Shown here: piece after piece, positions 1 to 8,207 of the stretch
How the letters are laid out: each line of letters begins with the position of its first letter
Numbering within the stretch: position 1 is the stretch's first letter
Assembly: GCA_030435675.1 (NCBI GenBank)
Contig: JAUCMV010000055.1
Location: forward strand, 1 to 13,017
Source: Steinernema hermaphroditum
Lineage: Eukaryota; Nematoda; Chromadorea; Rhabditida; Steinernematidae
Direction of reading: 5' to 3'
Length of the DNA: 13,017 nucleotides
Position numbers and translations under genes: made by a program
The notes under the pieces: model-generated
The model's database searches: none
What the model was told of the DNA's origin: nothing
The model's input: only the letters and a program-made list of their open reading frames with translations

Positions 1-174
1 TAGGCGCGTTCGATCAGGCTCGTGCAGTTCTACAAGATCCAATCATAAAAATGCTATGGTACTTTGGAGCAGGAGGGTCAGATGCAGAACTCTTTGTATG
101 AACAAGGGCCCTAGCTGTCTCGAATTGAAAGTTTTGCAGGAAACTAAGATAGTCCACAGTAAATCCAACGAGAG
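1..174. repeat. Reference monomer (unit 1) with internal block structure
   Basis: This 174-bp unit serves as the coordinate reference. Block A (1-87) is invariant across units; it begins TAGGCGCGTTCGATC, has four CpGs within its first 22 bp and an AAAAA run at 47-51. The centre (about 88-114) is variable, with alleles at 89 (A/G), 95 (T/G), 98 (A/G), 102 (A/G), the GGGCCC run at 106-111, an indel at 112-114, and 114 (G/T). Block B (115-159) is invariant and contains TCTCGAATTG and a TTTT run. The tail (160-174) is variable at 160 (T/G), in the A/T/C run at 161-166, at 171 (A/G) and at 174 (G/A). When position 89 is G the centre contains the palindrome AGAGCTCT (86-93); AGGGCCCT (105-112) is present in most units. 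The unit has about 45% GC and six CpGs. No promoter, RNA gene or coding signal is convincing. Confidence 0.95.
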
Positions 175-348
175 TAGGCGCGTTCGATCAGGCTCGTGCA
201 GTTCTACAAGATCCAATCATAAAAATGCTATGGTACTTTGGAGCAGGAGGGTCAGATGCAGAGCTCTTGGTGTGAGCAAGGGCCCTAGCTGTCTCGAATT
301 GAAAGTTTTGCAGGAAACTAAGATAGTCCACAGGAAATCCAACGAGAA

Positions 349-522
349 TAGGCGCGTTCGATCAGGCTCGTGCAGTTCTACAAGATCCAATCATAAAAAT
401 GCTATGGTACTTTGGAGCAGGAGGGTCAGATGCAGAGCTCTTGGTGTGAACAAGGCCCTCTGCTGTCTCGAATTGAAAGTTTTGCAGGAAACTAAGATAG
501 TCCACAGTAAATCCAACGAGAG
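349..522. repeat. Unit 3, private centre variant
   Basis: This 174-bp unit has a centre ending CAAGGCCCTCTGCTG (451-465), where the usual form is CAAGGGCCCTAGCTG. One G is missing from the GGGCCC run and the bases after CCCT are altered, so the length is unchanged but the ApaI-type site is lost. No other unit shows this form. The rest is standard. It lies directly upstream of the most divergent unit in the window. Confidence 0.9.
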
Positions 523-722
523 TAGGCGCGTTCGATCAGGCTCGTGCAGTTCTACAAGATCCAATCATAAAAATGATTAAGGAGGGAAGAAGCTTGGAAG
601 GGCCCCTATGGTACTTTGGAGCAGGAGGTTAAGAGGAAAAATTTTTTGTGTAGACAGGGCCCTATCTGTCAATTGAAAGTTTTGCAGGAAACTAAGATAG
701 TCCACAGTAATCCCAACGAGAA
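523..722. repeat. Unit 4, divergent 200-bp monomer with insertion
   Basis: This is the only strongly diverged unit. Its first 53 bp (523-575) and last ~50 bp (673-722) match the consensus, but the interior does not. A 30-bp insertion lies at 576-605, between AAAAATG and CTATGG. The stretch after GCAGGAGG (629-660) is heavily substituted and 1 bp shorter, including a six-T run, and three bases are missing where other units read TCTCGAATTG (here TCAATTG, about 669-675). The net change is +30 -1 -3 = +26 bp, which accounts for the 200-bp length. The tail combines AATCCC with AGAA, a pairing seen in no other unit. Abrupt transitions to consensus on both sides suggest an old diverged monomer whose flanks were overwritten by conversion, or a recombination junction with an array-edge copy. 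This is inference. Confidence 0.95.
576..605. repeat. 30-bp insertion inside unit 4
   Basis: These extra bases sit between the normal AAAAATG and CTATGG. They include the only HindIII-type site (AAGCTT, 590-595) I see in the window. The insert carries GGAGGG (581-586), AGCTTGG (591-597) and AAGGGCCC (598-605), in the same order as GGAGGG, AGCTCTTGG and AAGGGCCC in the normal monomer centre. It could therefore be a shortened copy of the monomer's own centre, followed by a jump back to CTATGG. No clear target-site duplication is visible, so a transposon origin is not supported. Confidence 0.75.
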
Positions 723-898
723 TAGGCGCGTTCGATCAGGCTCGTGCAGTTCTACAAGATCCAATCATAAAAATGCTATGGTACTTTGGAGCAGGAGGGT
801 CAGATGCAGAGCTCTTGGTATGAGCAACAAGGCCCTAGCTGTCTCGAATTGAAAGTTTTGCAGGAAACTAAGATAGTCCACAGTAAATCCAACGAGAA
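723..898. repeat. Unit 5, 176-bp private variant
   Basis: The centre reads GAGCAACAAGGCCC (823-836) instead of GAGCAAGGGCCC: two bases longer, with GGGCCC changed to AGGCCC. This is the only 176-bp unit. Everything else matches the common form. It adjoins unit 4 on its downstream side. Confidence 0.92.
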
Positions 899-2114
899 TA
901 GGCGCGTTCGATCAGGCTCGTGCAGTTCTACAAGATCCAATCATAAAAATGCTATGGTACTTTGGAGCAGGAGGGTCAGATGCAGAACTCTTTGTATGAA
1001 CAAGGGCCCTATCTGTCTCGAATTGAAAGTTTTGCAGGAAACTAAGATAGTCCACAGTAAATCCAACGAGAATAGGCGCGTTCGATCAGGCTCGTGCAGT
1101 TCTACAAGATCCAATCATAAAAATGCTATGGTACTTTGGAGCAGGAGGGTCAGATGCAGAGCTCTTGGTATGAGCAAGGGCCCTAGCTGTCTCGAATTGA
1201 AAGTTTTGCAGGAAACTAAGATAGTCCACAGGAAATCCAACGAGAGTAGGCGCGTTCGATCAGGCTCGTGCAGTTCTACAAGATCCAATCATAAAAATGC
1301 TATGGTACTTTGGAGCAGGAGGGTCAGATGCAGAACTCTTGGTATGAACAAGGGCCCTAGCTGTCTCGAATTGAAAGTTTTGCAGGAAACTAAGATAGTC
1401 CACAGTAATCCCAACGGGAATAGGCGCGTTCGATCAGGCTCGTGCAGTTCTACAAGATCCAATCATAAAAATGCTATGGTACTTTGGAGCAGGAGGGTCA
1501 GATGCAGAACTCTTTGTATGAACAAGGCCCTATCTGTCTCGAATTGAAAGTTTTGCAGGAAACTAAGATAGTCCACAGGAAATCCAACGAGAGTAGGCGC
1601 GTTCGATCAGGCTCGTGCAGTTCTACAAGATCCAATCATAAAAATGCTATGGTACTTTGGAGCAGGAGGGTCAGATGCAGAACTCTTGGTATGAACAAGG
1701 GCCCTATCTGTCTCGAATTGAAAGTTTTGCAGGAAACTAAGATAGTCCACAGTAAATCCAACGAGAATAGGCGCGTTCGATCAGGCTCGTGCAGTTCTAC
1801 AAGATCCAATCATAAAAATGCTATGGTACTTTGGAGCAGGAGGGTCAGATGCAGAGCTCTTGGTATGAACAAGGGCCCTGCTGTCTCGAATTGAAAGTTT
1901 TGCAGGAAACTAAGATAGTCCACAGTAAATCCAACGAGAATAGGCGCGTTCGATCAGGCTCGTGCAGTTCTACAAGATCCAATCATAAAAATGCTATGGT
2001 ACTTTGGAGCAGGAGGGTCAGATGCAGAACTCTTTGTATGAACAAGGGCCCTATCTGTCTCGAATTGAAAGTTTTGCAGGAAACTAAGATAGTCCACAGT
2101 AAATCCAACGAGAG

Positions 2115-2299
2115 TAGGCGCGTTCGATCAGGCTCGTGCAGTTCTACAAGATCCAATCATAAAAATGCTATGGTACTTTGGAGCAGGAGGGTCAGATGCA
2201 GAGCTCTTGGTGTGAGCAAGAAAGGCCCTGCTGTCTCGAATTGAAAGTTTTGCAGGAAACTAAGATAGTCCACAGTAATCCCAAGGGAATCCAACGAGA
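2115..2299. repeat. Unit 13, 185-bp unit with chimeric double tail
   Basis: There are two anomalies. The centre reads CAAGAAAGGCCCTGCTG (2217-2233), two bases longer than usual. The tail (2277-2300) carries two allelic tail versions in tandem: AATCCCAAGGG (2277-2287) followed directly by AATCCAACGAGAG (2288-2300). The junction into the next unit lacks the T of TAGGCGCG. The two tail versions are otherwise found in separate units, so this looks like a misaligned exchange or slippage joining two tail alleles. The +2 and +9 bases explain 185 bp. Confidence 0.92.
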
Positions 2300-2300
2300 G
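2277..2300. repeat. Tandem pair of tail alleles (recombination scar)
   Basis: A C-rich tail allele (AATCCCAAGGG) abuts an A-type allele (AATCCAACGAGAG). The first copy reads AAGGG where other units read AACGGG, so one C is lost as well. The duplicated core is AATCC(C)AA. The arrangement records one event within about 25 bp and can serve as a unique marker in this array. Confidence 0.88.
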
Positions 2301-2821
2301 AGGCGCGTTCGATCAGGCTCGTGCAGTTCTACAAGATCCAATCATAAAAATGCTATGGTACTTTGGAGCAGGAGGGTCAGATGCAGAACTCTTTGGTATG
2401 AACAAGGGCCCTAGCTGTCTCGAATTGAAAGTTTTGCAGGAAACTAAGATAGTCCACAGTAAATCCAACGAGAATAGGCGCGTTCGATCAGGCTCGTGCA
2501 GTTCTACAAGATCCAATCATAAAAATGCTATGGTACTTTGGAGCAGGAGGGTCAGATGCAGAGCTCTTGGTGTGAGCAAGGGCCCTGCTGTCTCGAATTG
2601 AAAGTTTTGCAGGAAACTAAGATAGTCCACAGTAAATCCAACGAGAGTAGGCGCGTTCGATCAGGCTCGTGCAGTTCTACAAGATCCAATCATAAAAATG
2701 CTATGGTACTTTGGAGCAGGAGGGTCAGATGCAGAGCTCTTGGTGTGAGCAAGGGCCCTGCTGTCTCGAATTGAAAGTTTTGCAGGAAACTAAGATAGTC
2801 CACAGTAAATCCCAACGGGAA

Positions 2822-3169
2822 TAGGCGCGTTCGATCAGGCTCGTGCAGTTCTACAAGATCCAATCATAAAAATGCTATGGTACTTTGGAGCAGGAGGGTC
2901 AGATGCAGAACTCTTTGTATGAACAAGGGCCCTATCTGTCTCGAATTGAAAGTTTTGCAGGAAACTAAGATAGTCCACAGTAAATCCAACGAGAGTAGGC
3001 GCGTTCGATCAGGCTCGTGCAGTTCTACAAGATCCAATCATAAAAATGCTATGGTACTTTGGAGCAGGAGGGTCAGATGCAGAACTCTTTGTATGAACAA
3101 GGGCCCTATCTGTCTCGAATTGAAAGTTTTGCAGGAAACTAAGATAGTCCACAGTAAATCCAACGAGAG
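2822..3169. repeat. Adjacent identical monomers (units 17 and 18)
   Basis: Two consecutive 174-bp units carry the same centre (C1, T at 114) and the same tail (t1). I could find no difference between them by eye. The same type also occurs at 1941-2114 and 3516-3689. An identical adjacent pair fits a recent single-unit duplication, although independent copies of a common type would look the same. Confidence 0.85.
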
Positions 3170-4383
3170 TAGGCGCGTTCGATCAGGCTCGTGCAGTTCT
3201 ACAAGATCCAATCATAAAAATGCTATGGTACTTTGGAGCAGGAGGGTCAGATGCAGAGCTCTTGGTGTGAGCAAGGGCCCAGCTGTCTCGAATTGAAAGT
3301 TTTGCAGGAAACTAAGATAGTCCACAGTAATCCCAACGGGAATAGGCGCGTTCGATCAGGCTCGTGCAGTTCTACAAGATCCAATCATAAAAATGCTATG
3401 GTACTTTGGAGCAGGAGGGTCAGATGCAGAGCTCTTGGTATGAGCAAGGGCCCTGCTGTCTCGAATTGAAAGTTTTGCAGGAAACTAAGATAGTCCACAG
3501 TAAATCCAACGAGAATAGGCGCGTTCGATCAGGCTCGTGCAGTTCTACAAGATCCAATCATAAAAATGCTATGGTACTTTGGAGCAGGAGGGTCAGATGC
3601 AGAACTCTTTGTATGAACAAGGGCCCTATCTGTCTCGAATTGAAAGTTTTGCAGGAAACTAAGATAGTCCACAGTAAATCCAACGAGAGTAGGCGCGTTC
3701 GATCAGGCTCGTGCAGTTCTACAAGATCCAATCATAAAAATGCTATGGTACTTTGGAGCAGGAGGGTCAGATGCAGAACTCTTTGTATGAACAAGGGCCC
3801 TAGCTGTCTCGAATTGAAAGTTTTGCAGGAAACTAAGATAGTCCACAGTAAATCCAACGAGAATAGGCGCGTTCGATCAGGCTCGTGCAGTTCTACAAGA
3901 TCCAATCATAAAAATGCTATGGTACTTTGGAGCAGGAGGGTCAGATGCAGAGCTCTTGGTGTGAGCAAGGGCCCTGCTGTCTCGAATTGAAAGTTTTGCA
4001 GGAAACTAAGATAGTCCACAGTAATCCCAACGGGAATAGGCGCGTTCGATCAGGCTCGTGCAGTTCTACAAGATCCAATCATAAAAATGCTATGGTACTT
4101 TGGAGCAGGAGGGTCAGATGCAGAACTCTTTGTATGAACAAGGGCCCTAGCTGTCTCGAATTGAAAGTTTTGCAGGAAACTAAGATAGTCCACAGTAATT
4201 CCAACGGGAATAGGCGCGTTCGATCAGGCTCGTGCAGTTCTACAAGATCCAATCATAAAAATGCTATGGTACTTTGGAGCAGGAGGGTCAGATGCAGAGC
4301 TCTTGGTGTGAGCACGGGCCCTGCTGTCTCGAATTGAAAGTTTTGCAGGAAACTAAGATAGTCCACAGTAATTCCAACGGGAA

Positions 4384-5079
4384 TAGGCGCGTTCGATCAG
4401 GCTCGTGCAGTTCTACAAGATCCAATCATAAAAATGCTATGGTACTTTGGAGCAGGAGGGTCAGATGCAGAGCTCTTTGTATGAACAAGGGCCCTAGCTG
4501 TCTCGAATTGAAAGTTTTGCAGGAAACTAAGATAGTCCACAGTAAATCCCAACGGGAATAGGCGCGTTCGATCAGGCTCGTGCAGTTCTACAAGATCCAA
4601 TCATAAAAATGCTATGGTACTTTGGAGCAGGAGGGTCAGATGCAGAGCTCTTGGTGTGAGCAAGGGCCCTGCTGTCTCGAATTGAAAGTTTTGCAGGAAA
4701 CTAAGATAGTCCACAGTAATCCCAACGGGAATAGGCGCGTTCGATCAGGCTCGTGCAGTTCTACAAGATCCAATCATAAAAATGCTATGGTACTTTGGAG
4801 CAGGAGGGTCAGATGCAGAGCTCTTTGTATGAGCAAGGGCCCTAGCTGTCTCGAATTGAAAGTTTTGCAGGAAACTAAGATAGTCCACAGTAAATCCCAA
4901 CGAGAATAGGCGCGTTCGATCAGGCTCGTGCAGTTCTACAAGATCCAATCATAAAAATGCTATGGTACTTTGGAGCAGGAGGGTCAGATGCAGAGCTCTT
5001 GGTGTGAGCAAGGGCCCTGCTGTCTCGAATTGAAAGTTTTGCAGGAAACTAAGATAGTCCACAGTAATCCCAACGGGAA
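4384..5079. repeat. Local higher-order repeat: 348-bp dimer, two copies
   Basis: Units 26+27 (4384-4731) and 28+29 (4732-5079) form two 348-bp dimers, each a 175-bp unit followed by a 173-bp unit. The copies differ at only two bases that I can see: position 102 (A in unit 26, G in unit 28) and position 171 (G versus A). Units 27 and 29 look identical. Within each dimer the halves differ at several centre sites, in the 112-114 indel and in the tail. The alternation extends to the preceding unit 25 (173 bp, same C6d centre class). This is a short, local higher-order pattern and does not extend across the window. Confidence 0.88.
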
Positions 5080-8032
5080 TAGGCGCGTTCGATCAGGCTC
5101 GTGCAGTTCTACAAGATCCAATCATAAAAATGCTATGGTACTTTGGAGCAGGAGGGTCAGATGCAGAGCTCTTGGTGTGAACAAGGGCCCTAGCTGTCTC
5201 GAATTGAAAGTTTTGCAGGAAACTAAGATAGTCCACAGTAATCCCAACGGGAATAGGCGCGTTCGATCAGGCTCGTGCAGTTCTACAAGATCCAATCATA
5301 AAAATGCTATGGTACTTTGGAGCAGGAGGGTCAGATGCAGAGCTCTTGGTATGAACAAGGGCCCTGCTGTCTCGAATTGAAAGTTTTGCAGGAAACTAAG
5401 ATAGTCCACAGTAATCCCAACGGGAATAGGCGCGTTCGATCAGGCTCGTGCAGTTCTACAAGATCCAATCATAAAAATGCTATGGTACTTTGGAGCAGGA
5501 GGGTCAGATGCAGAGCTCTTGGTGTGAGCAAGGGCCCAGCTGTCTCGAATTGAAAGTTTTGCAGGAAACTAAGATAGTCCACAGTAATCCCAACGGGAAT
5601 AGGCGCGTTCGATCAGGCTCGTGCAGTTCTACAAGATCCAATCATAAAAATGCTATGGTACTTTGGAGCAGGAGGGTCAGATGCAGAGCTCTTGGTATGA
5701 GCAAGGGCCCTAGCTGTCTCGAATTGAAAGTTTTGCAGGAAACTAAGATAGTCCACAGTAATCCCAACGGGAATAGGCGCGTTCGATCAGGCTCGTGCAG
5801 TTCTACAAGATCCAATCATAAAAATGCTATGGTACTTTGGAGCAGGAGGGTCAGATGCAGAGCTCTTTGTATGAACAAGGGCCCTAGCTGTCTCGAATTG
5901 AAAGTTTTGCAGGAAACTAAGATAGTCCACAGGAAATCCAACGAGAATAGGCGCGTTCGATCAGGCTCGTGCAGTTCTACAAGATCCAATCATAAAAATG
6001 CTATGGTACTTTGGAGCAGGAGGGTCAGATGCAGAGCTCTTGGTGTGAGCAAGGGCCCTGCTGTCTCGAATTGAAAGTTTTGCAGGAAACTAAGATAGTC
6101 CACAGTAATCCCAACGGGAATAGGCGCGTTCGATCAGGCTCGTGCAGTTCTACAAGATCCAATCATAAAAATGCTATGGTACTTTGGAGCAGGAGGGTCA
6201 GATGCAGAGCTCTTGGTATGAGCAAGGGCCCTAGCTGTCTCGAATTGAAAGTTTTGCAGGAAACTAAGATAGTCCACAGTAAATCCAACGAGAATAGGCG
6301 CGTTCGATCAGGCTCGTGCAGTTCTACAAGATCCAATCATAAAAATGCTATGGTACTTTGGAGCAGGAGGGTCAGATGCAGAGCTCTTGGTGTGAGCAAG
6401 GGCCCTGCTGTCTCGAATTGAAAGTTTTGCAGGAAACTAAGATAGTCCACAGTAATCCCAACGGGAATAGGCGCGTTCGATCAGGCTCGTGCAGTTCTAC
6501 AAGATCCAATCATAAAAATGCTATGGTACTTTGGAGCAGGAGGGTCAGATGCAGAGCTCTTGGTATGAGCAAGGGCCCTAGCTGTCTCGAATTGAAAGTT
6601 TTGCAGGAAACTAAGATAGTCCACAGGAAATCCAACGGGAATAGGCGCGTTCGATCAGGCTCGTGCAGTTCTACAAGATCCAATCATAAAAATGCTATGG
6701 TACTTTGGAGCAGGAGGGTCAGATGCAGAGCTCTTTGTATGAACAAGGGCCCTAGCTGTCTCGAATTGAAAGTTTTGCAGGAAACTAAGATAGTCCACAG
6801 TAATCCCAACGGGAATAGGCGCGTTCGATCAGGCTCGTGCAGTTCTACAAGATCCAATCATAAAAATGCTATGGTACTTTGGAGCAGGAGGGTCAGATGC
6901 AGAGCTCTTGGTGTGAGCAAGGGCCCTGCTGTCTCGAATTGAAAGTTTTGCAGGAAACTAAGATAGTCCACAGTAAATCCAACGAGAGTAGGCGCGTTCG
7001 ATCAGGCTCGTGCAGTTCTACAAGATCCAATCATAAAAATGCTATGGTACTTTGGAGCAGGAGGGTCAGATGCAGAGCTCTTTGTATGAACAAGGGCCCT
7101 AGCTGTCTCGAATTGAAAGTTTTGCAGGAAACTAAGATAGTCCACAGTAATCCCAACGGGAATAGGCGCGTTCGATCAGGCTCGTGCAGTTCTACAAGAT
7201 CCAATCATAAAAATGCTATGGTACTTTGGAGCAGGAGGGTCAGATGCAGAGCTCTTTGTATGAACAAGGGCCCTAGCTGTCTCGAATTGAAAGTTTTGCA
7301 GGAAACTAAGATAGTCCACAGTAAATCCAACGAGAATAGGCGCGTTCGATCAGGCTCGTGCAGTTCTACAAGATCCAATCATAAAAATGCTATGGTACTT
7401 TGGAGCAGGAGGGTCAGATGCAGAGCTCTTGGTATGAACAAGGGCCCTAGCTGTCTCGAATTGAAAGTTTTGCAGGAAACTAAGATAGTCCACAGTAATC
7501 CCAACGGGAATAGGCGCGTTCGATCAGGCTCGTGCAGTTCTACAAGATCCAATCATAAAAATGCTATGGTACTTTGGAGCAGGAGGGTCAGATGCAGAGC
7601 TCTTGGTATGAGCAAGGGCCCTAGCTGTCTCGAATTGAAAGTTTTGCAGGAAACTAAGATAGTCCACAGTAATCCCAACGGGAATAGGCGCGTTCGATCA
7701 GGCTCGTGCAGTTCTACAAGATCCAATCATAAAAATGCTATGGTACTTTGGAGCAGGAGGGTCAGATGCAGAGCTCTTGGTATGAACAAGGGCCCTAGCT
7801 GTCTCGAATTGAAAGTTTTGCAGGAAACTAAGATAGTCCACAGTAATCCCAACGGGAATAGGCGCGTTCGATCAGGCTCGTGCAGTTCTACAAGATCCAA
7901 TCATAAAAATGCTATGGTACTTTGGAGCAGGAGGGTCAGATGCAGAGCTCTTTGTATGAACAAGGGCCCTAGCTGTCTCGAATTGAAAGTTTTGCAGGAA
8001 ACTAAGATAGTCCACAGTAAATCCAACGAGAG

Positions 8033-8207
8033 TAGGCGCGTTCGATCAGGCTCGTGCAGTTCTACAAGATCCAATCATAAAAATGCTATGGTACTTTGGA
8101 GCAGGAGGGTCAGATGCAGAAGCTCTTGGTATGAACAAGGGCCCTAGCTGTCTCGAATTGAAAGTTTTGCAGGAAACTAAGATAGTCCACAGTAATCCCA
8201 ACGGGAA
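8033..8207. repeat. Unit 47, single-base insertion in the centre
   Basis: This 175-bp unit reads GCAGAAGCTC (extra A at 8120/8121) instead of GCAGAGCTC, destroying the GAGCTC palindrome. The next unit (8208-8382) is also 175 bp but for another reason, CTTTGG where others have CTTTG or CTTGG. Both are otherwise ordinary. Confidence 0.9.

Larger units (their letters stand above)
1..4210. repeat. Sub-block I: units 1-24, heterogeneous
   Basis: Centre codes (bases at 89/95/98/102): C1 A/T/A/A, C2 A/G/A/A, C3 G/T/A/A, C4 G/G/A/A, C5 G/G/A/G, C6 G/G/G/G, C7 G/T/A/G, C8 G/G/G/A. S and I mean G or T at 114, d means one base lost at 112-114, g- means one G lost from GGGCCC. Tail codes (base 160, run, 171-174): t1 T AAATCC AGAG; t2 T AAATCC AGAA; t3 G AAATCC AGAG; t4 G AAATCC AGAA; t5 T AATCCC GGAA; t6 T AATTCC GGAA; t7 T AAATCC GGAA; t8 G AAATCC GGAA; t9 T AAATCCC GGAA; t10 T AAATCCC AGAA; t11 G AAATCCC AGAA; t12 G AAATCCC GGAA. 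Unit start and type: 1 C1S-t1; 175 C6S-t4; 349 C8 variant-t1; 523 divergent; 723 C5 variant-t2; 899 C1I-t2; 1073 C5S-t3; 1247 C2S-t5; 1421 C1I g- -t3; 1594 C2I-t2; 1768 C4d-t2; 1941 C1I-t1; 2115 C6d chimera; 2300 C1 with TTTGG, S-t2; 2475 C6d-t1; 2648 C6d-t9; 2822 C1I-t1; 2996 C1I-t1; 3170 C6d-t5; 3343 C5d-t2; 3516 C1I-t1; 3690 C1S-t2; 3864 C6d-t5; 4037 C1S-t6. Confidence 0.93.

Noticed and set aside
8..24. CENP-B-box-like match starting GTTCGATCA
   Set aside because: Only the TTCG half fits. The required A at the tenth position and the CGGG half (here TCGT) are absent.
150..190. RNA polymerase III A-box/B-box pair (TAGTCCACAGG-type at monomer 150-160, GTTCGATCA at 8-16 of the next unit), suggesting a tRNA or SINE origin
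   Set aside because: The A-box consensus is very degenerate and matches fully only when position 160 is G. The B-box lacks its final C, and the boxes are about 32 bp apart start to start, too close for a tRNA-type promoter.
576..605. Transposable-element insertion in unit 4
   Set aside because: It is only 30 bp, with no terminal repeats or target-site duplication, and has partial resemblance to the monomer's own centre.
571..615. Bacterial-type ribosome-binding site (AAGGAGGG at 579-586) before a gene
   Set aside because: It lies in the unit 4 insert with no supported coding frame after it, and everything else in the window is eukaryotic-type satellite DNA.
2313..2516. 67-codon minus-strand open frames recurring at several places (for example 4397-4600, 8046-8249, 12397-12600)
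   Set aside because: They occur only where 1-bp indels shift the reverse frame past a stop. They are shadows of the repeat with no coding evidence.
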